From NCBI GenBank assembly GCA_031262495.1, contig JAISHV010000044.1:1-47119 (forward strand): a stretch of 47,119 bases of DNA, read 5' to 3'. The position numbers were made by a program, and so were the translations under genes. Origin of the DNA: Ruminococcus sp. GTDB taxonomy: Bacteria; Bacillota; Clostridia; Oscillospirales; Ruminococcaceae. The stretch's first letter is position 1; each line of letters starts with the position of its first letter. Shown piece after piece: positions 35,476 through 43,152 of this stretch. The notes beneath the pieces were generated by a model. It made no database searches and was not told the DNA's origin. It saw only the letters and a list, made by a program, of their open reading frames with translations.

Positions 35476-35577
35476 TGATATTTTGTAAAATTTAAATAAT
35501 TTTTATGCCTTTTTCTGTGGTTTGGGGGCATAATATTATATGGTAGTATCTTGTAAAATATAAAAAATCACTCTTTT

Positions 35578-35755
35578 GAATGTCAGAATGAATGTCTGTG
35601 AATGTCCGTTTGATTGTCAATATGAATGTCGTGAATGTCCGTCTACGATGTCTTGCAGGGGGTGAGGGGCGAGGGGGCGGCTATTCGGAGTGGCAGGCGT
35701 GACGCCGCCCCCTCTCCCCTACACCCCCTGCACCCCCTACCCCTCTCCCCCTGTG
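35578..35755 (+). repeat. Dispersed element A, copy 3
   Basis: Degenerate GAATGTC repeats (35578-35640) lead into TACGATGTCTTGCAG. The hairpin spans 35655-35731 with the same arms as copy 2, and its 22-nt loop differs from copy 2 at a few positions. It lies between the divergent genes recD2 and the AI-2E transporter. An open frame through it is not protein-like. Confidence 0.85.
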
Positions 35756-35772
35756 GGCGTGAATACGTCTTC

Positions 35773-35900
35773 TGTAGGGGGCGATGTCCACATCGCCCCG
35801 CCCACACCATACTAAAACGCTATGCGTATTCCTATAAACGCGGCGTTCAAAATCTGTATTCTGTATTCTGTACTCTGTATTCTGTGTTGTCTTCTGGAAT
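35773..35900. repeat. Elements C and B upstream of the AI-2E transporter
   Basis: Element C, TGTAGGGGGCGATGTCC followed by its complement (35774-35806), then minus-strand heptamers (plus strand reads CTGTATT, CTGTATT, CTGTACT, CTGTATT, 35855-35885). The array reaches to within about 15 bp of the transporter start. On the minus strand the array end reads CAGATTTTGAACGCCGCG, matching other array ends. Confidence 0.75.
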
Positions 35901-35911
35901 GTTGGTGCAAT

Positions 35912-37018
35912 ATGAACAAAAAAAATATACTCTATTTGAGTATCGGTGCGGTAATTATCATCTTCACGGCGGCGTTGTTTTTTAAAACGGCTGTAATTAC
36001 GTCGGCTATTCGCGGTTTTTTAAAAGTCTTAGAGCCTGTTATTATCGGTATTGCCATCGCATTTGTCCTGAATACGCCGCTTTGCCGTATAAAATCTATA
36101 TTACTTAAAATAACCAAAGGGAAAACTAAAATATCCACTGTTTTGTCAGTTCTATTTACTTATTTATTTACGGTAGCACTCTTAATCGGGATATTTGCGT
36201 TGATAATCCCGAATCTAATAAAATCGTTTATTAACCTTTCGGATAACTTTACACTTTATTATCAAAATTTCTTAACGCTTTATGAACGCCTCAAAGATCG
36301 CGATACATTCGGTATTTTAGAAAAAATCACCGTGTGGCTCGGGGATTTTTCACAGGTTTCTTCATCGGCAGTCAATACGATTATTACAAAAACCGGCGGT
36401 TTTGTCGGCGGTTTATTTCAGGCAATACTGGGTTTCATTGTATCAATTTACATTTTAAGTGACAAAGAGAATATCAAAAAGAGCGTAGCGGAATTTTTAA
36501 GTCTGTCGCTGTCTGCACACCATTATGCTTTAATAACAAAATATTACAGGCTTGTATTTACAACATTTTCAAGGTTTGTGAGCGGACAACTCACGGAAGC
36601 ATTGATTCTCGGCTGTTTGTGTTATGTCGGTATGGTATTTTTCAGGTTTGAATACCCGCTTTTAATCAGTACGCTAATAGCGGTTACGGCTCTGATTCCG
36701 GTAGTCGGTGCGCTGATTGGGACAATCCCGGCGGCGTTTTTACTGTTGCTTGTTAAACCTATGGATGCCGTTTGGTTTTTGGTATTTATCATAATTTTAC
36801 AACAAATAGAAAATAACATCATCTACCCGCGAGTAGTCGGCACAAGTGTCGGTTTGCCGTCGCTCCTTGTTTTATCATCAATTTTAATCGGAGCCGGACT
36901 CGGCGGAATACCCGGAACCCTCCTTGCAGTCCCCGTCACAGCCGTTTTATACGCTATTATAAATGAATATATAGCAGAAAAAAAGGCAGTGAGAGATGGG
37001 GTAGGGGAGAATATTTGA
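35912..37018 (+). CDS. AI-2E family transporter (TqsA/YtvI-like)
   Basis: 368-residue polytopic membrane protein of the former UPF0118 family, members of which move autoinducer-2, ions or other small solutes. About eight helices; the family blocks FVSGQLTEALILGCLCYVGM (residues about 227-246), ITALIPVVGALIGTIPAA-like (near 255-275), QQIENNIIYPRVVGTSVGLP and a C-terminal GIPGTLLAVPVTAV are clear. The frame is open to 35822, but that extension translates heptamer repeats and gives a Cys-rich stretch, so the ATG at 35912 is chosen. The ribosome site is weak. Confidence 0.9.
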   Translation: MNKKNILYLSIGAVIIIFTAALFFKTAVITSAIRGFLKVLEPVIIGIAIAFVLNTPLCRIKSILLKITKGKTKISTVLSVLFTYLFTVALLIGIFALIIPNLIKSFINLSDNFTLYYQNFLTLYERLKDRDTFGILEKITVWLGDFSQVSSSAVNTIITKTGGFVGGLFQAILGFIVSIYILSDKENIKKSVAEFLSLSLSAHHYALITKYYRLVFTTFSRFVSGQLTEALILGCLCYVGMVFFRFEYPLLISTLIAVTALIPVVGALIGTIPAAFLLLLVKPMDAVWFLVFIIILQQIENNIIYPRVVGTSVGLPSLLVLSSILIGAGLGGIPGTLLAVPVTAVLYAIINEYIAEKKAVRDGVGENI

Positions 37019-37057
37019 CAAATAAATTTCTTTCGCTCAAAATTCACAAAACAAACA

Positions 37058-37086
37058 TTGACTTTTGTCGAACTTTGTGTTAAAAT
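37058..37086 (+). promoter_or_regulatory. Promoter of the 37128 gene
   Basis: TTGACT (37058-37063), a 17-bp spacer and TAAAAT (37081-37086). The leader is about 35 nt. Confidence 0.75.
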
Positions 37087-37127
37087 AGTTTAAATCAATT
37101 TTTCACGCAAAAATGGAGTTAAAAAAT

Positions 37128-38042
37128 ATGGAAATAGGATTTCATTTACCGGGATTCACTAAGAATTTAGGTGTAAATAATGTACTTATAGGCGCAATGG
37201 AAATACATCCCGAATGGTTCAGAAAAAATTTCAAGATAAAATCGGTTTTCGATACATTCCCCGTATCGGTTTGGAACGGCGGCAGATATATGGGAGGAGT
37301 TGTTGATGAAACAAGGATTAAAACAACGCTCAAACTCTTTAACGACAGAGGCATAGCTCTGCGCTTCACATTTACAAATCCTCTTATTCGCGAAGAACAC
37401 TTATATGACCGATTCTGTAACCGTGTTATGGAACTCGCAAACAACGGCTTAAACGAAGTTATCGTTTTTTCACCGCTCCTTGAAGAATATATACGTAAAA
37501 ATTATCCCGAATATAAAATCACTTCATCAACCTGCAAACAAATCCGCAGTATGGACGAACTCAATACCGAACTTGAAAAAGATTACAACTTAGTTGTTCT
37601 TGACTATAACTGGAACAACAAATTCGATGAACTGAAAAAAATCAAACACCCCGAAAAATGCGAAGTCTTAGTGAATGCCTGCTGTACGCCGAATTGTCCC
37701 AGACGCGGTGAGCATTATGAAGCAGTCGGCAAAGCCCATATCGGATATTGGGATTATATGAAAAACCCCATTCGCGGCGTTGCTTATAGACCCGAACCTT
37801 TTGATTGTAAGTATATGAATAACACGCTTTTTGAAACAAAAGACTATCCTACCGTGATTTCACCTGACGATGTATTCGGCAAATACGCGGATATGGGTTT
37901 TAACCAATTTAAAATCGAGGGCAGAAGCAACCCCCAAATACCGCTTCTCGAGACCTATATGTATTATTTCGCCAACCCCGAATATAAGGACGAAGCACGT
38001 ATGCATATACTTGCGAATTTGTACCCTGAGAGATTGTTGTAA
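37128..38042 (+). CDS. Unrecognised protein, possibly distant U32-peptidase-like TIM barrel
   Basis: 304 residues, cytosolic, no membrane segment or signal. Alternating hydrophobic strands and helices suggest an alpha/beta barrel. A strand-turn ITSSTCKQIRSM, YNLVVLDYNWN, then VLVNACCTPNCPRRGEHY, and near the C-terminus FNQFKIEGRS recall the U32 family (YegQ/UbiU/TrhP). There late cysteines bind an Fe-S cluster and KIEGR is conserved. The match is by eye and weak. Cysteines cluster in NACCTPNC (about residues 185-192), with others at STC (about 134) and FDC (about 224). GGAG (37115-37118) lies 9 bases before ATG 37128; the ATG at 37113 overlaps it. It has its own promoter and terminator, so it is a single-gene unit. 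Confidence 0.6.
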   Translation: MEIGFHLPGFTKNLGVNNVLIGAMEIHPEWFRKNFKIKSVFDTFPVSVWNGGRYMGGVVDETRIKTTLKLFNDRGIALRFTFTNPLIREEHLYDRFCNRVMELANNGLNEVIVFSPLLEEYIRKNYPEYKITSSTCKQIRSMDELNTELEKDYNLVVLDYNWNNKFDELKKIKHPEKCEVLVNACCTPNCPRRGEHYEAVGKAHIGYWDYMKNPIRGVAYRPEPFDCKYMNNTLFETKDYPTVISPDDVFGKYADMGFNQFKIEGRSNPQIPLLETYMYYFANPEYKDEARMHILANLYPERLL

Positions 38043-38103
38043 AACAGAGGGCAAGACAGAATACAGAGTACAGAATACAGAGTACAGATTACAGAATACA
38101 GAA
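38043..38103 (+). repeat. Heptamer array (element B) after the U32-like gene stop
   Basis: It starts two bases after the TAA: CAGAGGG, then CAGAATA, CAGAGTA, CAGAATA, CAGAGTA, CAGATTA, CAGAATA, CAGAATA. It lies between the stop codon and the terminator hairpin, so the array would be transcribed. Confidence 0.85.
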
Positions 38104-38104
38104 T

Positions 38105-38138
38105 ACCCCGCCGTGAAAACTCATGGCGGGGTTTTTTG
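38105..38138 (+). terminator. Rho-independent terminator after the U32-like gene
   Basis: ACCCCGCCGTGA (38105-38116) pairs with TCATGGCGGGGT (38121-38132) around AAAC, followed by a T run. Confidence 0.9.
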
Positions 38139-38157
38139 TTAAACTGAATATTATTAA

Positions 38158-38227
38158 TGCTTCTACGCGGTGAGCGTGTTTAGAATTCTGAAAGACTTCC
38201 ATCGCGATATGACTGCGGGTCGCCCGC
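38158..38227 (-). repeat. Element D, copy at the CAP-protein stop codon
   Basis: In the CAP-gene direction it begins at TGA GCGGGCGACCCGC, contains CGCGATGGAAGTCTTTCAGA and ends with ACACGCTCACCGCGTAGAAG. The first bases with the stop (TGAGCG) are complementary to CGCTCA near the far end. Confidence 0.85.
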
Positions 38228-39313
38228 TCAGTAAGAGAATATTTGTGCCCAATAGTATGTATAGCCGGAATTTGTTTTGTAGTAGCCGATACCTACGTAT
38301 TTATAATTTTTATTCATCATATTCTCGTAGTGACCTTGTGAATTCATCCATTGCTCGAATGTAGCTGAAACAGTGCTGTTGCCCGCTGCGATGTTTTCGC
38401 CTGACGAACGTGAACCTGAGTAGCTTATATCATCTAAAACAGTATAGAATGTACGTCCGTCCGGGCGTGTGTGTGAGAATGACGTTGCTGTTTCTTTGGC
38501 TCTGATGTCGGCGGCTTTGCACAACTCTGAATTGAGTTTTAAAGCGGGCGCACCGACTTCGGCTCTGGCTTCGTTTATCATACTGAGCATATCTTGTGCG
38601 TATTGCGAACAGGTTGTATCAGTTGTTGATGTTGTCGGTGTTGAGGGCGTTGTCGGTGTTGAGGGTGTCGTCGGTGTTGACGGTGTTGTCTGTTGTGCCG
38701 GCTCGCTTTCTTTTATACCGAAGAAGTTAAGCAGCATATCCCAGAAGCTTTTGTTTGTTTGTGTTGTTTGTACAGGGGTTTCCTGAACTGGTGTTTCTTG
38801 TACGGGCGCGGGTGTTTCACAATCACCTGTGGGACAAGTTGCGCTGTTATCACAATCACCCGTGCAAGCCGCTGTTGCTTCACAGTCGGCGCACACGCCG
38901 CACGTGCCTGTCAAACAGGTTGTGTCACTGTAACAATCAGCATAACTGCCGTAGCGGGAGAGCACATTACTCTGACCGGAGGGCGCGGAGTAAACATAGC
39001 CGTCAAAACAACCGGCTGTAGTTGCCGCCGCCGTTGATTCGCAGTCGGCGCACTCACCGCACGTACCTGTAAAACAGGTTGCCGCCGCTGTAGCTTCGCA
39101 GTCGGCGCACTCGCCGCAGGTGCCTGTTGAACAGGTTGTGTCGGCGTAACAGTCTGCATAACTGCCGTACTGTGCTAACGCATTGCTCTGACCGGAGGGC
39201 GCGGAGTATACATAGCCGTCAAAACAACCGGCATTTACTCCGAGCGTCGAAGCGGATGCGGTGCAAATTATAGCTACCGCGATACTTGTGACTTTTAAAA
39301 TGGATTTTTTCAT
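38228..39313 (-). CDS. Secreted Cys-rich repeat protein with C-terminal CAP (SCP/PR1) domain
   Basis: 361 residues. Signal peptide (residues 1-28, cleavage near VNA). The region 29-165 has about 20 cysteines and an internal repeat: CFDGYVYSAPSGQSN...YGSYADCY occurs at 30-56 and 102-128, and TGTCGECADCE-type units occur three times (64-73, 83-92, 136-145). Then a Q/T/P linker (168-185), a short aromatic segment SFWDMLLNFFGI (189-200) and a TPSTPT low-complexity linker (210-230). The CAP domain (237-361) has HTRPDGRTFY, SGENIA and QGHYENMMN. CAP proteins in clostridia are extracellular; their ligand is generally unknown. The Cys repeats may form disulfide-linked modules or bind metal. It has its own promoter; the stop abuts element D. 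Confidence 0.88.
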   Translation of the reverse strand: MKKSILKVTSIAVAIICTASASTLGVNAGCFDGYVYSAPSGQSNALAQYGSYADCYADTTCSTGTCGECADCEATAAATCFTGTCGECADCESTAAATTAGCFDGYVYSAPSGQSNVLSRYGSYADCYSDTTCLTGTCGVCADCEATAACTGDCDNSATCPTGDCETPAPVQETPVQETPVQTTQTNKSFWDMLLNFFGIKESEPAQQTTPSTPTTPSTPTTPSTPTTSTTDTTCSQYAQDMLSMINEARAEVGAPALKLNSELCKAADIRAKETATSFSHTRPDGRTFYTVLDDISYSGSRSSGENIAAGNSTVSATFEQWMNSQGHYENMMNKNYKYVGIGYYKTNSGYTYYWAQIFSY

Positions 39314-39337
39314 TTTCTACTCGCTTTCGTCTGTTTT

Positions 39338-39355
39338 GCAGAAAACAGGCATTTA
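39338..39355 (-). other. Leader hairpin upstream of the CAP-domain gene
   Basis: CTGTTTT and AAAACAG pair around a 4-nt loop, about 25 bp before the start codon and inside the predicted transcript. It has no T run, so it may affect translation or RNA stability rather than termination. Confidence 0.4.
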
Positions 39356-39415
39356 CATTAACAAATTTGCCTAAAAGAGTTATCTATGTAACCTTTTGTA
39401 TTAGTTTGTAATGTT

Positions 39416-39444
39416 ATTTTACACCGTTTTGTGATGTTTGTCAA
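39416..39444 (-). promoter_or_regulatory. Promoter of the CAP-domain gene
   Basis: On the minus strand TTGACA (39444-39439), a 17-bp spacer and TAAAAT (39421-39416). One of the strongest promoters in the window. The predicted leader is about 95 nt. Confidence 0.8.
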
Positions 39445-39575
39445 GCGTTTTATACAAAATTGTAACAGGTAATTTGTGCAGTTTGACGAAATTAATGGTA
39501 ATACGCCCTAAACTTAAATAATTTAAATACAATAAATTTCCGATAAATATCGTAGAATTTATTAAAAATAAACAA

Positions 39576-39604
39576 AAAACCGCGTAATAAATCGCGGTTT
39601 TTGT
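39576..39604 (-). terminator. Terminator of the moxR-DUF58-transglutaminase operon
   Basis: AAAACCGCG (39576-39584) pairs with CGCGGTTTT (39593-39601) around 8 nt. On the minus strand it is followed by TTTTTTGTTTATTT. It lies 55 bp beyond the transglutaminase stop. The rest of the gap 39314-39658 holds only the CAP promoter and leader. Confidence 0.85.
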
Positions 39605-39658
39605 ATTAATTTTGAGCATTTTGAATAAATTTTCCCGAAAAGGGCGATATTTTTGTAT

Positions 39659-42130
39659 TTACAATACTGTTACAAATTCAAGTATAAAACGGTTAAGCGG
39701 TTTTTGCTTATTGATGAAATGCGTACGCGTCTTGTCTAAAATTTCAGTCTGGTAAACTATATCCGACGTTTGGGGATTTAAATTCGCAAACGATGTGAGG
39801 AGTGCGTACTTTATGATAATAAATGAATCCTTATACTCAGGGTTTCGCGTCTCAAAATGTGTTGAGAAATCTTCGTAATCGCTTAAAATATTGATGTTGA
39901 CAGAGTCGCGCCGGAGGATTTCGCAGAGGTTATTATAAAGCAGTCTTTGTGCCTTTTCGGGGGTTAAATTCTTCAAAGCGAAACGGCGTTTATTAATAAT
40001 TATAACGCGCCGCAGAAAAATTACGCCGATACCGAGAGGGATTATCAGGAGTAACAGCCACAGAATCAGGAAACTTGAGTTATCTTTGAGGGGTGTCTCA
40101 GTTCCTTCTGTTAATTCCGTTTCGGCGGGAGTGGATTCGGCGGAGATTTGTCCGGGTTCGGTTGAGACGGTGGTTATAGGAGCGGTAGTCACAGCGGCGG
40201 GCGCGGGGATTTCAGAGCCGCCTGTCAAAGCGGTTGTCACGGCAGGTTGAACTGACGTAACAGTAGGTTTTTCTAATTCAAGGCGTTCGGCGGCTGTAAG
40301 CCCTGTTCTGATATTGCCGTAGCCGGGGGTGAATTCATACGGGTACCAGCCGAAGCCGTCAATATATATTTCAGCCCAAGCGTGGGCACGGGTGTCTTTA
40401 ATGTCTACATTTTGTATTTCATAGTTTTCGCCGCTGCCGAAATCTTTAGGTTTTACGACAAACCCTTCTACATAACGTGCGGGAATCCCCGCACTGCGGC
40501 AGAGCATTACCGCCGCCGAGGCAAAATGAGAACACGAACCCTTGAGGTTTTCAGCTAAAAAGTAATTTATAAAATCTTCGTTTCGCGGCAAACTCCCGGC
40601 ATCCAAAGTATAAGAACAGTTGTCGCGAAGCCATCTCTTTATATAAAACAGTTTCCGCGCAAATACAGTCTGCGAATTGAGGGTGCTTTTGCCCTCGGTT
40701 ACACTTTCGTAAGTGATATAGTCTAAAAATTCATCATTTAAAACTAAATCATCACCGGCAAAATCCGCCGGAACGGACAGGTAATTCTCATATACAAAGA
40801 GTCTGTAGCGTGTTTCGTCGTCAGCGAAAACAGGGTCTGAAATCGGTGTGTTATAGTTTAAAATCTGCTGATAAAAAGATGAATCAAAAGCGTTATAAAA
40901 TTCGCCCGAATAGGTTTTTTCAGTGAGTATAAAATCTGTTCCAGTGCGGTTTAAAAAACTTTCGCCGCTTTGCGGAACGAGGGTATAGGGGAGATAGATG
41001 TAATCGTCGTTATTCGTTAAATCTGAAATTCTAAACGAGAGCGTTTCGCCGCCTATGAAATTAATGCCGTCAAAGAGCAAAGGAGAACGTTCATCACCTT
41101 CAAAAGAACTTATTACAGCCGCTTCATTTGATTTTACGGCGGGCGGGAAGTCTGTCCAGCGGTTATTCTCGAAATCAGCGGCGATAAATCCGCGAAGATA
41201 AATTGTGGAGTCGGATTTCGGCAAATCGGCAATGAGCATTACTTTATTTGAAAATGAGATTGCATCAATGACACCGACGTTGCCGTGATTTATTGCACCC
41301 ATGCTGCTTGAATTATCGGGTAAAACGGCATTTTTTATCTCTACGGCAATTTGATTGAGCGGCGATTGCTTGAAGTATTCAACCGTATCATCGCGCAGTT
41401 GTGTAATATTTTCAGGTGTGCCGACACGGTTATAAAAAAGCATTGAAATGAGACAGGCTAAAACGGCAATTAAAAATGCCGTAAATGCCGTTATGCCTTT
41501 TTGAGAGGTTTTATATGCTGAAAATGCGGCGAATGAACCGGTTAATAAAATTAGGGCGGGAAACTTCGGCGCTATGCCGAATAAAGTCAGACAAACGGGC
41601 ATTGTAAGGAGCATTAAAGCCGGAACAGCCTTAGCTTTTGTATAGATGTAATAGACAAATACAGTAAAAAATATTGAAAATATTATATTTGCGGCTCTGC
41701 TGTCGCCCGCTATGTTTACGTTGTCAATTAGATTTACAATCGGGTCGGAATTTATGTCGGCGGCGTTTAGAAAATCAACAGTCAGTCCGATTAAAGCATT
41801 TGAGATTTGACGGCGCAAAATAAAAATTGCACCAAGAGTTGTCGCGGCAAAACCTATAAGAATGTAATTCCCAATCATCTGACGCTTTGTAAATATAATT
41901 GACAATTCGACGGCGATACAGACAAATACGCCTAAGAGAAACCCGATTAAGGCATCAGTCGGCAAAAAGAAACTTTTAAAAGCGGTGATGAACGCGAAAA
42001 CAGCCCCCGCACTTGCCGTACAAGACATAATGATATTATAAACCGCTGTGAGCGAGGGGGAATCATTCTTCCGCTTAATAAACGCCTCGGCGCTAATCAC
42101 AGGGGAACCGGGATTTTTAATTCTATTCAT
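39659..42130 (-). CDS. Membrane transglutaminase-like protein (TgpA type)
   Basis: 823 residues: six or so N-terminal membrane helices (about 30-235), an extracytoplasmic region with a transglutaminase-like cysteine protease core, a T/P/E-rich linker (about 625-690) and one more membrane helix (about 693-715). A cytosolic DUF4129-like tail follows. The core shows SCSHFASAAVMLCRSAGIPA (catalytic Cys), DTRAHAWAEIYIDGFGWYP (catalytic His) and EFTPGYG at the third position, where many relatives have D or E. Partner genes moxR and DUF58 lie directly upstream; such trios are widespread and probably act on envelope proteins or peptides. The start follows closely on an element B array in the intercistronic gap. 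Confidence 0.9.
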   Translation of the reverse strand: MNRIKNPGSPVISAEAFIKRKNDSPSLTAVYNIIMSCTASAGAVFAFITAFKSFFLPTDALIGFLLGVFVCIAVELSIIFTKRQMIGNYILIGFAATTLGAIFILRRQISNALIGLTVDFLNAADINSDPIVNLIDNVNIAGDSRAANIIFSIFFTVFVYYIYTKAKAVPALMLLTMPVCLTLFGIAPKFPALILLTGSFAAFSAYKTSQKGITAFTAFLIAVLACLISMLFYNRVGTPENITQLRDDTVEYFKQSPLNQIAVEIKNAVLPDNSSSMGAINHGNVGVIDAISFSNKVMLIADLPKSDSTIYLRGFIAADFENNRWTDFPPAVKSNEAAVISSFEGDERSPLLFDGINFIGGETLSFRISDLTNNDDYIYLPYTLVPQSGESFLNRTGTDFILTEKTYSGEFYNAFDSSFYQQILNYNTPISDPVFADDETRYRLFVYENYLSVPADFAGDDLVLNDEFLDYITYESVTEGKSTLNSQTVFARKLFYIKRWLRDNCSYTLDAGSLPRNEDFINYFLAENLKGSCSHFASAAVMLCRSAGIPARYVEGFVVKPKDFGSGENYEIQNVDIKDTRAHAWAEIYIDGFGWYPYEFTPGYGNIRTGLTAAERLELEKPTVTSVQPAVTTALTGGSEIPAPAAVTTAPITTVSTEPGQISAESTPAETELTEGTETPLKDNSSFLILWLLLLIIPLGIGVIFLRRVIIINKRRFALKNLTPEKAQRLLYNNLCEILRRDSVNINILSDYEDFSTHFETRNPEYKDSFIIIKYALLTSFANLNPQTSDIVYQTEILDKTRTHFINKQKPLNRFILEFVTVL

Positions 42131-42184
42131 AATATGACTTCTGATTTCTGACCTCTATGTTGACCTCTAACCTCTAACCTCTAT
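42131..42184 (-). repeat. Heptamer array (element B) in the gap between the DUF58 and transglutaminase genes
   Basis: On the minus strand: TAGAGGT, TAGAGGT, TAGAGGT, CAACA, TAGAGGT, CAGAAAT, CAGAAGT. The first units encode the final residues (IEVRG) and the TAG stop of DUF58; the last ends 6 bases before the next ATG. The whole intercistronic gap is repeat sequence. Confidence 0.8.
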
Positions 42185-43138
42185 GTTGCAATCATACTCA
42201 AGAAAATCAGCGGCACGAGCGGCATCGTCTCTGTAATGTAACGTGTTGAATTTAGTTATGTTTTGAGCCATGGCGGTTTCGACTGACGCGTAGTCGGTTA
42301 AGGGTGCGGCATCAAAATCATAACCGTAAAGTAAGATACTCACAGGGATATTTTCGGCGATTATTTCTTTTGCGAAAACGTCGGTGTCACCGAAAATGCA
42401 ATCATTTTTGTCATCATCAAAGTTTTTATTCGGGCAGCATATAATCAGTACAGAGGGGAGCTTGACTTCGGAAAATTCTTTGACAATAACATCGTCCGAT
42501 TTCGCGGAAAGTTTAAAGTGAATACGGCTTTCGCGGTCGCCGTCGATAAATTCGCGCAAACCCGAAAACTCCGAGTCGGAGGAATAACGGTTTTCTGATG
42601 AAGCACTGCTGATATTAAATTCATCCGGCAGTGATGGGGGCGCATTTTTTGAAGTGTAGTTGTTTTCGGGGATAACGGCGACTGAAAAGACATTGCGGGG
42701 GAATTTCTTTACTTTAAAACCTGCACGTACGCTTTTGAGTGAAAACTGTGAAAGCAGACAGTGACACGCTTTGATTTTGAATACGACATCCTCGGAGGAT
42801 TTAGCCGAAAGCGGGATTTCGGCACAGGTGATTGACGATTCGCCGTTTTTTTTATCAGAGCTTTTAACCCATAATTCAAGTTTGATACGGCATACCGAAA
42901 CAGGGAAGAAACTGCGGTTTTGAACGCGAAAAACAACGTCAAACGTGTCGCCGCGCAAAGCGTATTCGGGGATTTTCAACAGTGTAACACGAATGGATTT
43001 TGAAGCGATAAAACGCATAACAGTACTGATTATAGGTATAAGAATCAAAGCCGTCAGCATAATCCACAACACCGGTTCAGGACGGTAAATCAATAAAACT
43101 ATACAGGTTATTAAACAGAAAAAATAGACTGCACGCAT
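42167..43138 (-). CDS. DUF58 domain protein
   Basis: 323 residues: two membrane helices at the N-terminus (about 3-45), then a beta-rich region and the DUF58 signature EFSGLREFIDGDRESRIHFK (about 200-219), followed by a vWA-like segment (VLIICCPNKNFDDD). DUF58 proteins act with MoxR ATPases, probably in assembling or activating envelope complexes. The last residues (about IEVRG) and the stop are encoded by element B heptamers, so the native C-terminus may have been altered. It starts 14 bp after moxR. Confidence 0.9.
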   Translation of the reverse strand: MRAVYFFCLITCIVLLIYRPEPVLWIMLTALILIPIISTVMRFIASKSIRVTLLKIPEYALRGDTFDVVFRVQNRSFFPVSVCRIKLELWVKSSDKKNGESSITCAEIPLSAKSSEDVVFKIKACHCLLSQFSLKSVRAGFKVKKFPRNVFSVAVIPENNYTSKNAPPSLPDEFNISSASSENRYSSDSEFSGLREFIDGDRESRIHFKLSAKSDDVIVKEFSEVKLPSVLIICCPNKNFDDDKNDCIFGDTDVFAKEIIAENIPVSILLYGYDFDAAPLTDYASVETAMAQNITKFNTLHYRDDAARAADFLEYDCNIEVRG

Positions 43139-43152
43139 AGGATTATATACCT

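Noticed and set aside
35635-35985. Open frame of about 116 codons as a gene
   Set aside because: It translates element A hairpin, element C and heptamers and then overlaps the start of the AI-2E transporter in another frame.
39419-39619. Minus-strand open frame of 66 codons upstream of the CAP gene
   Set aside because: It overlaps the CAP promoter and the operon terminator and has no ribosome site.
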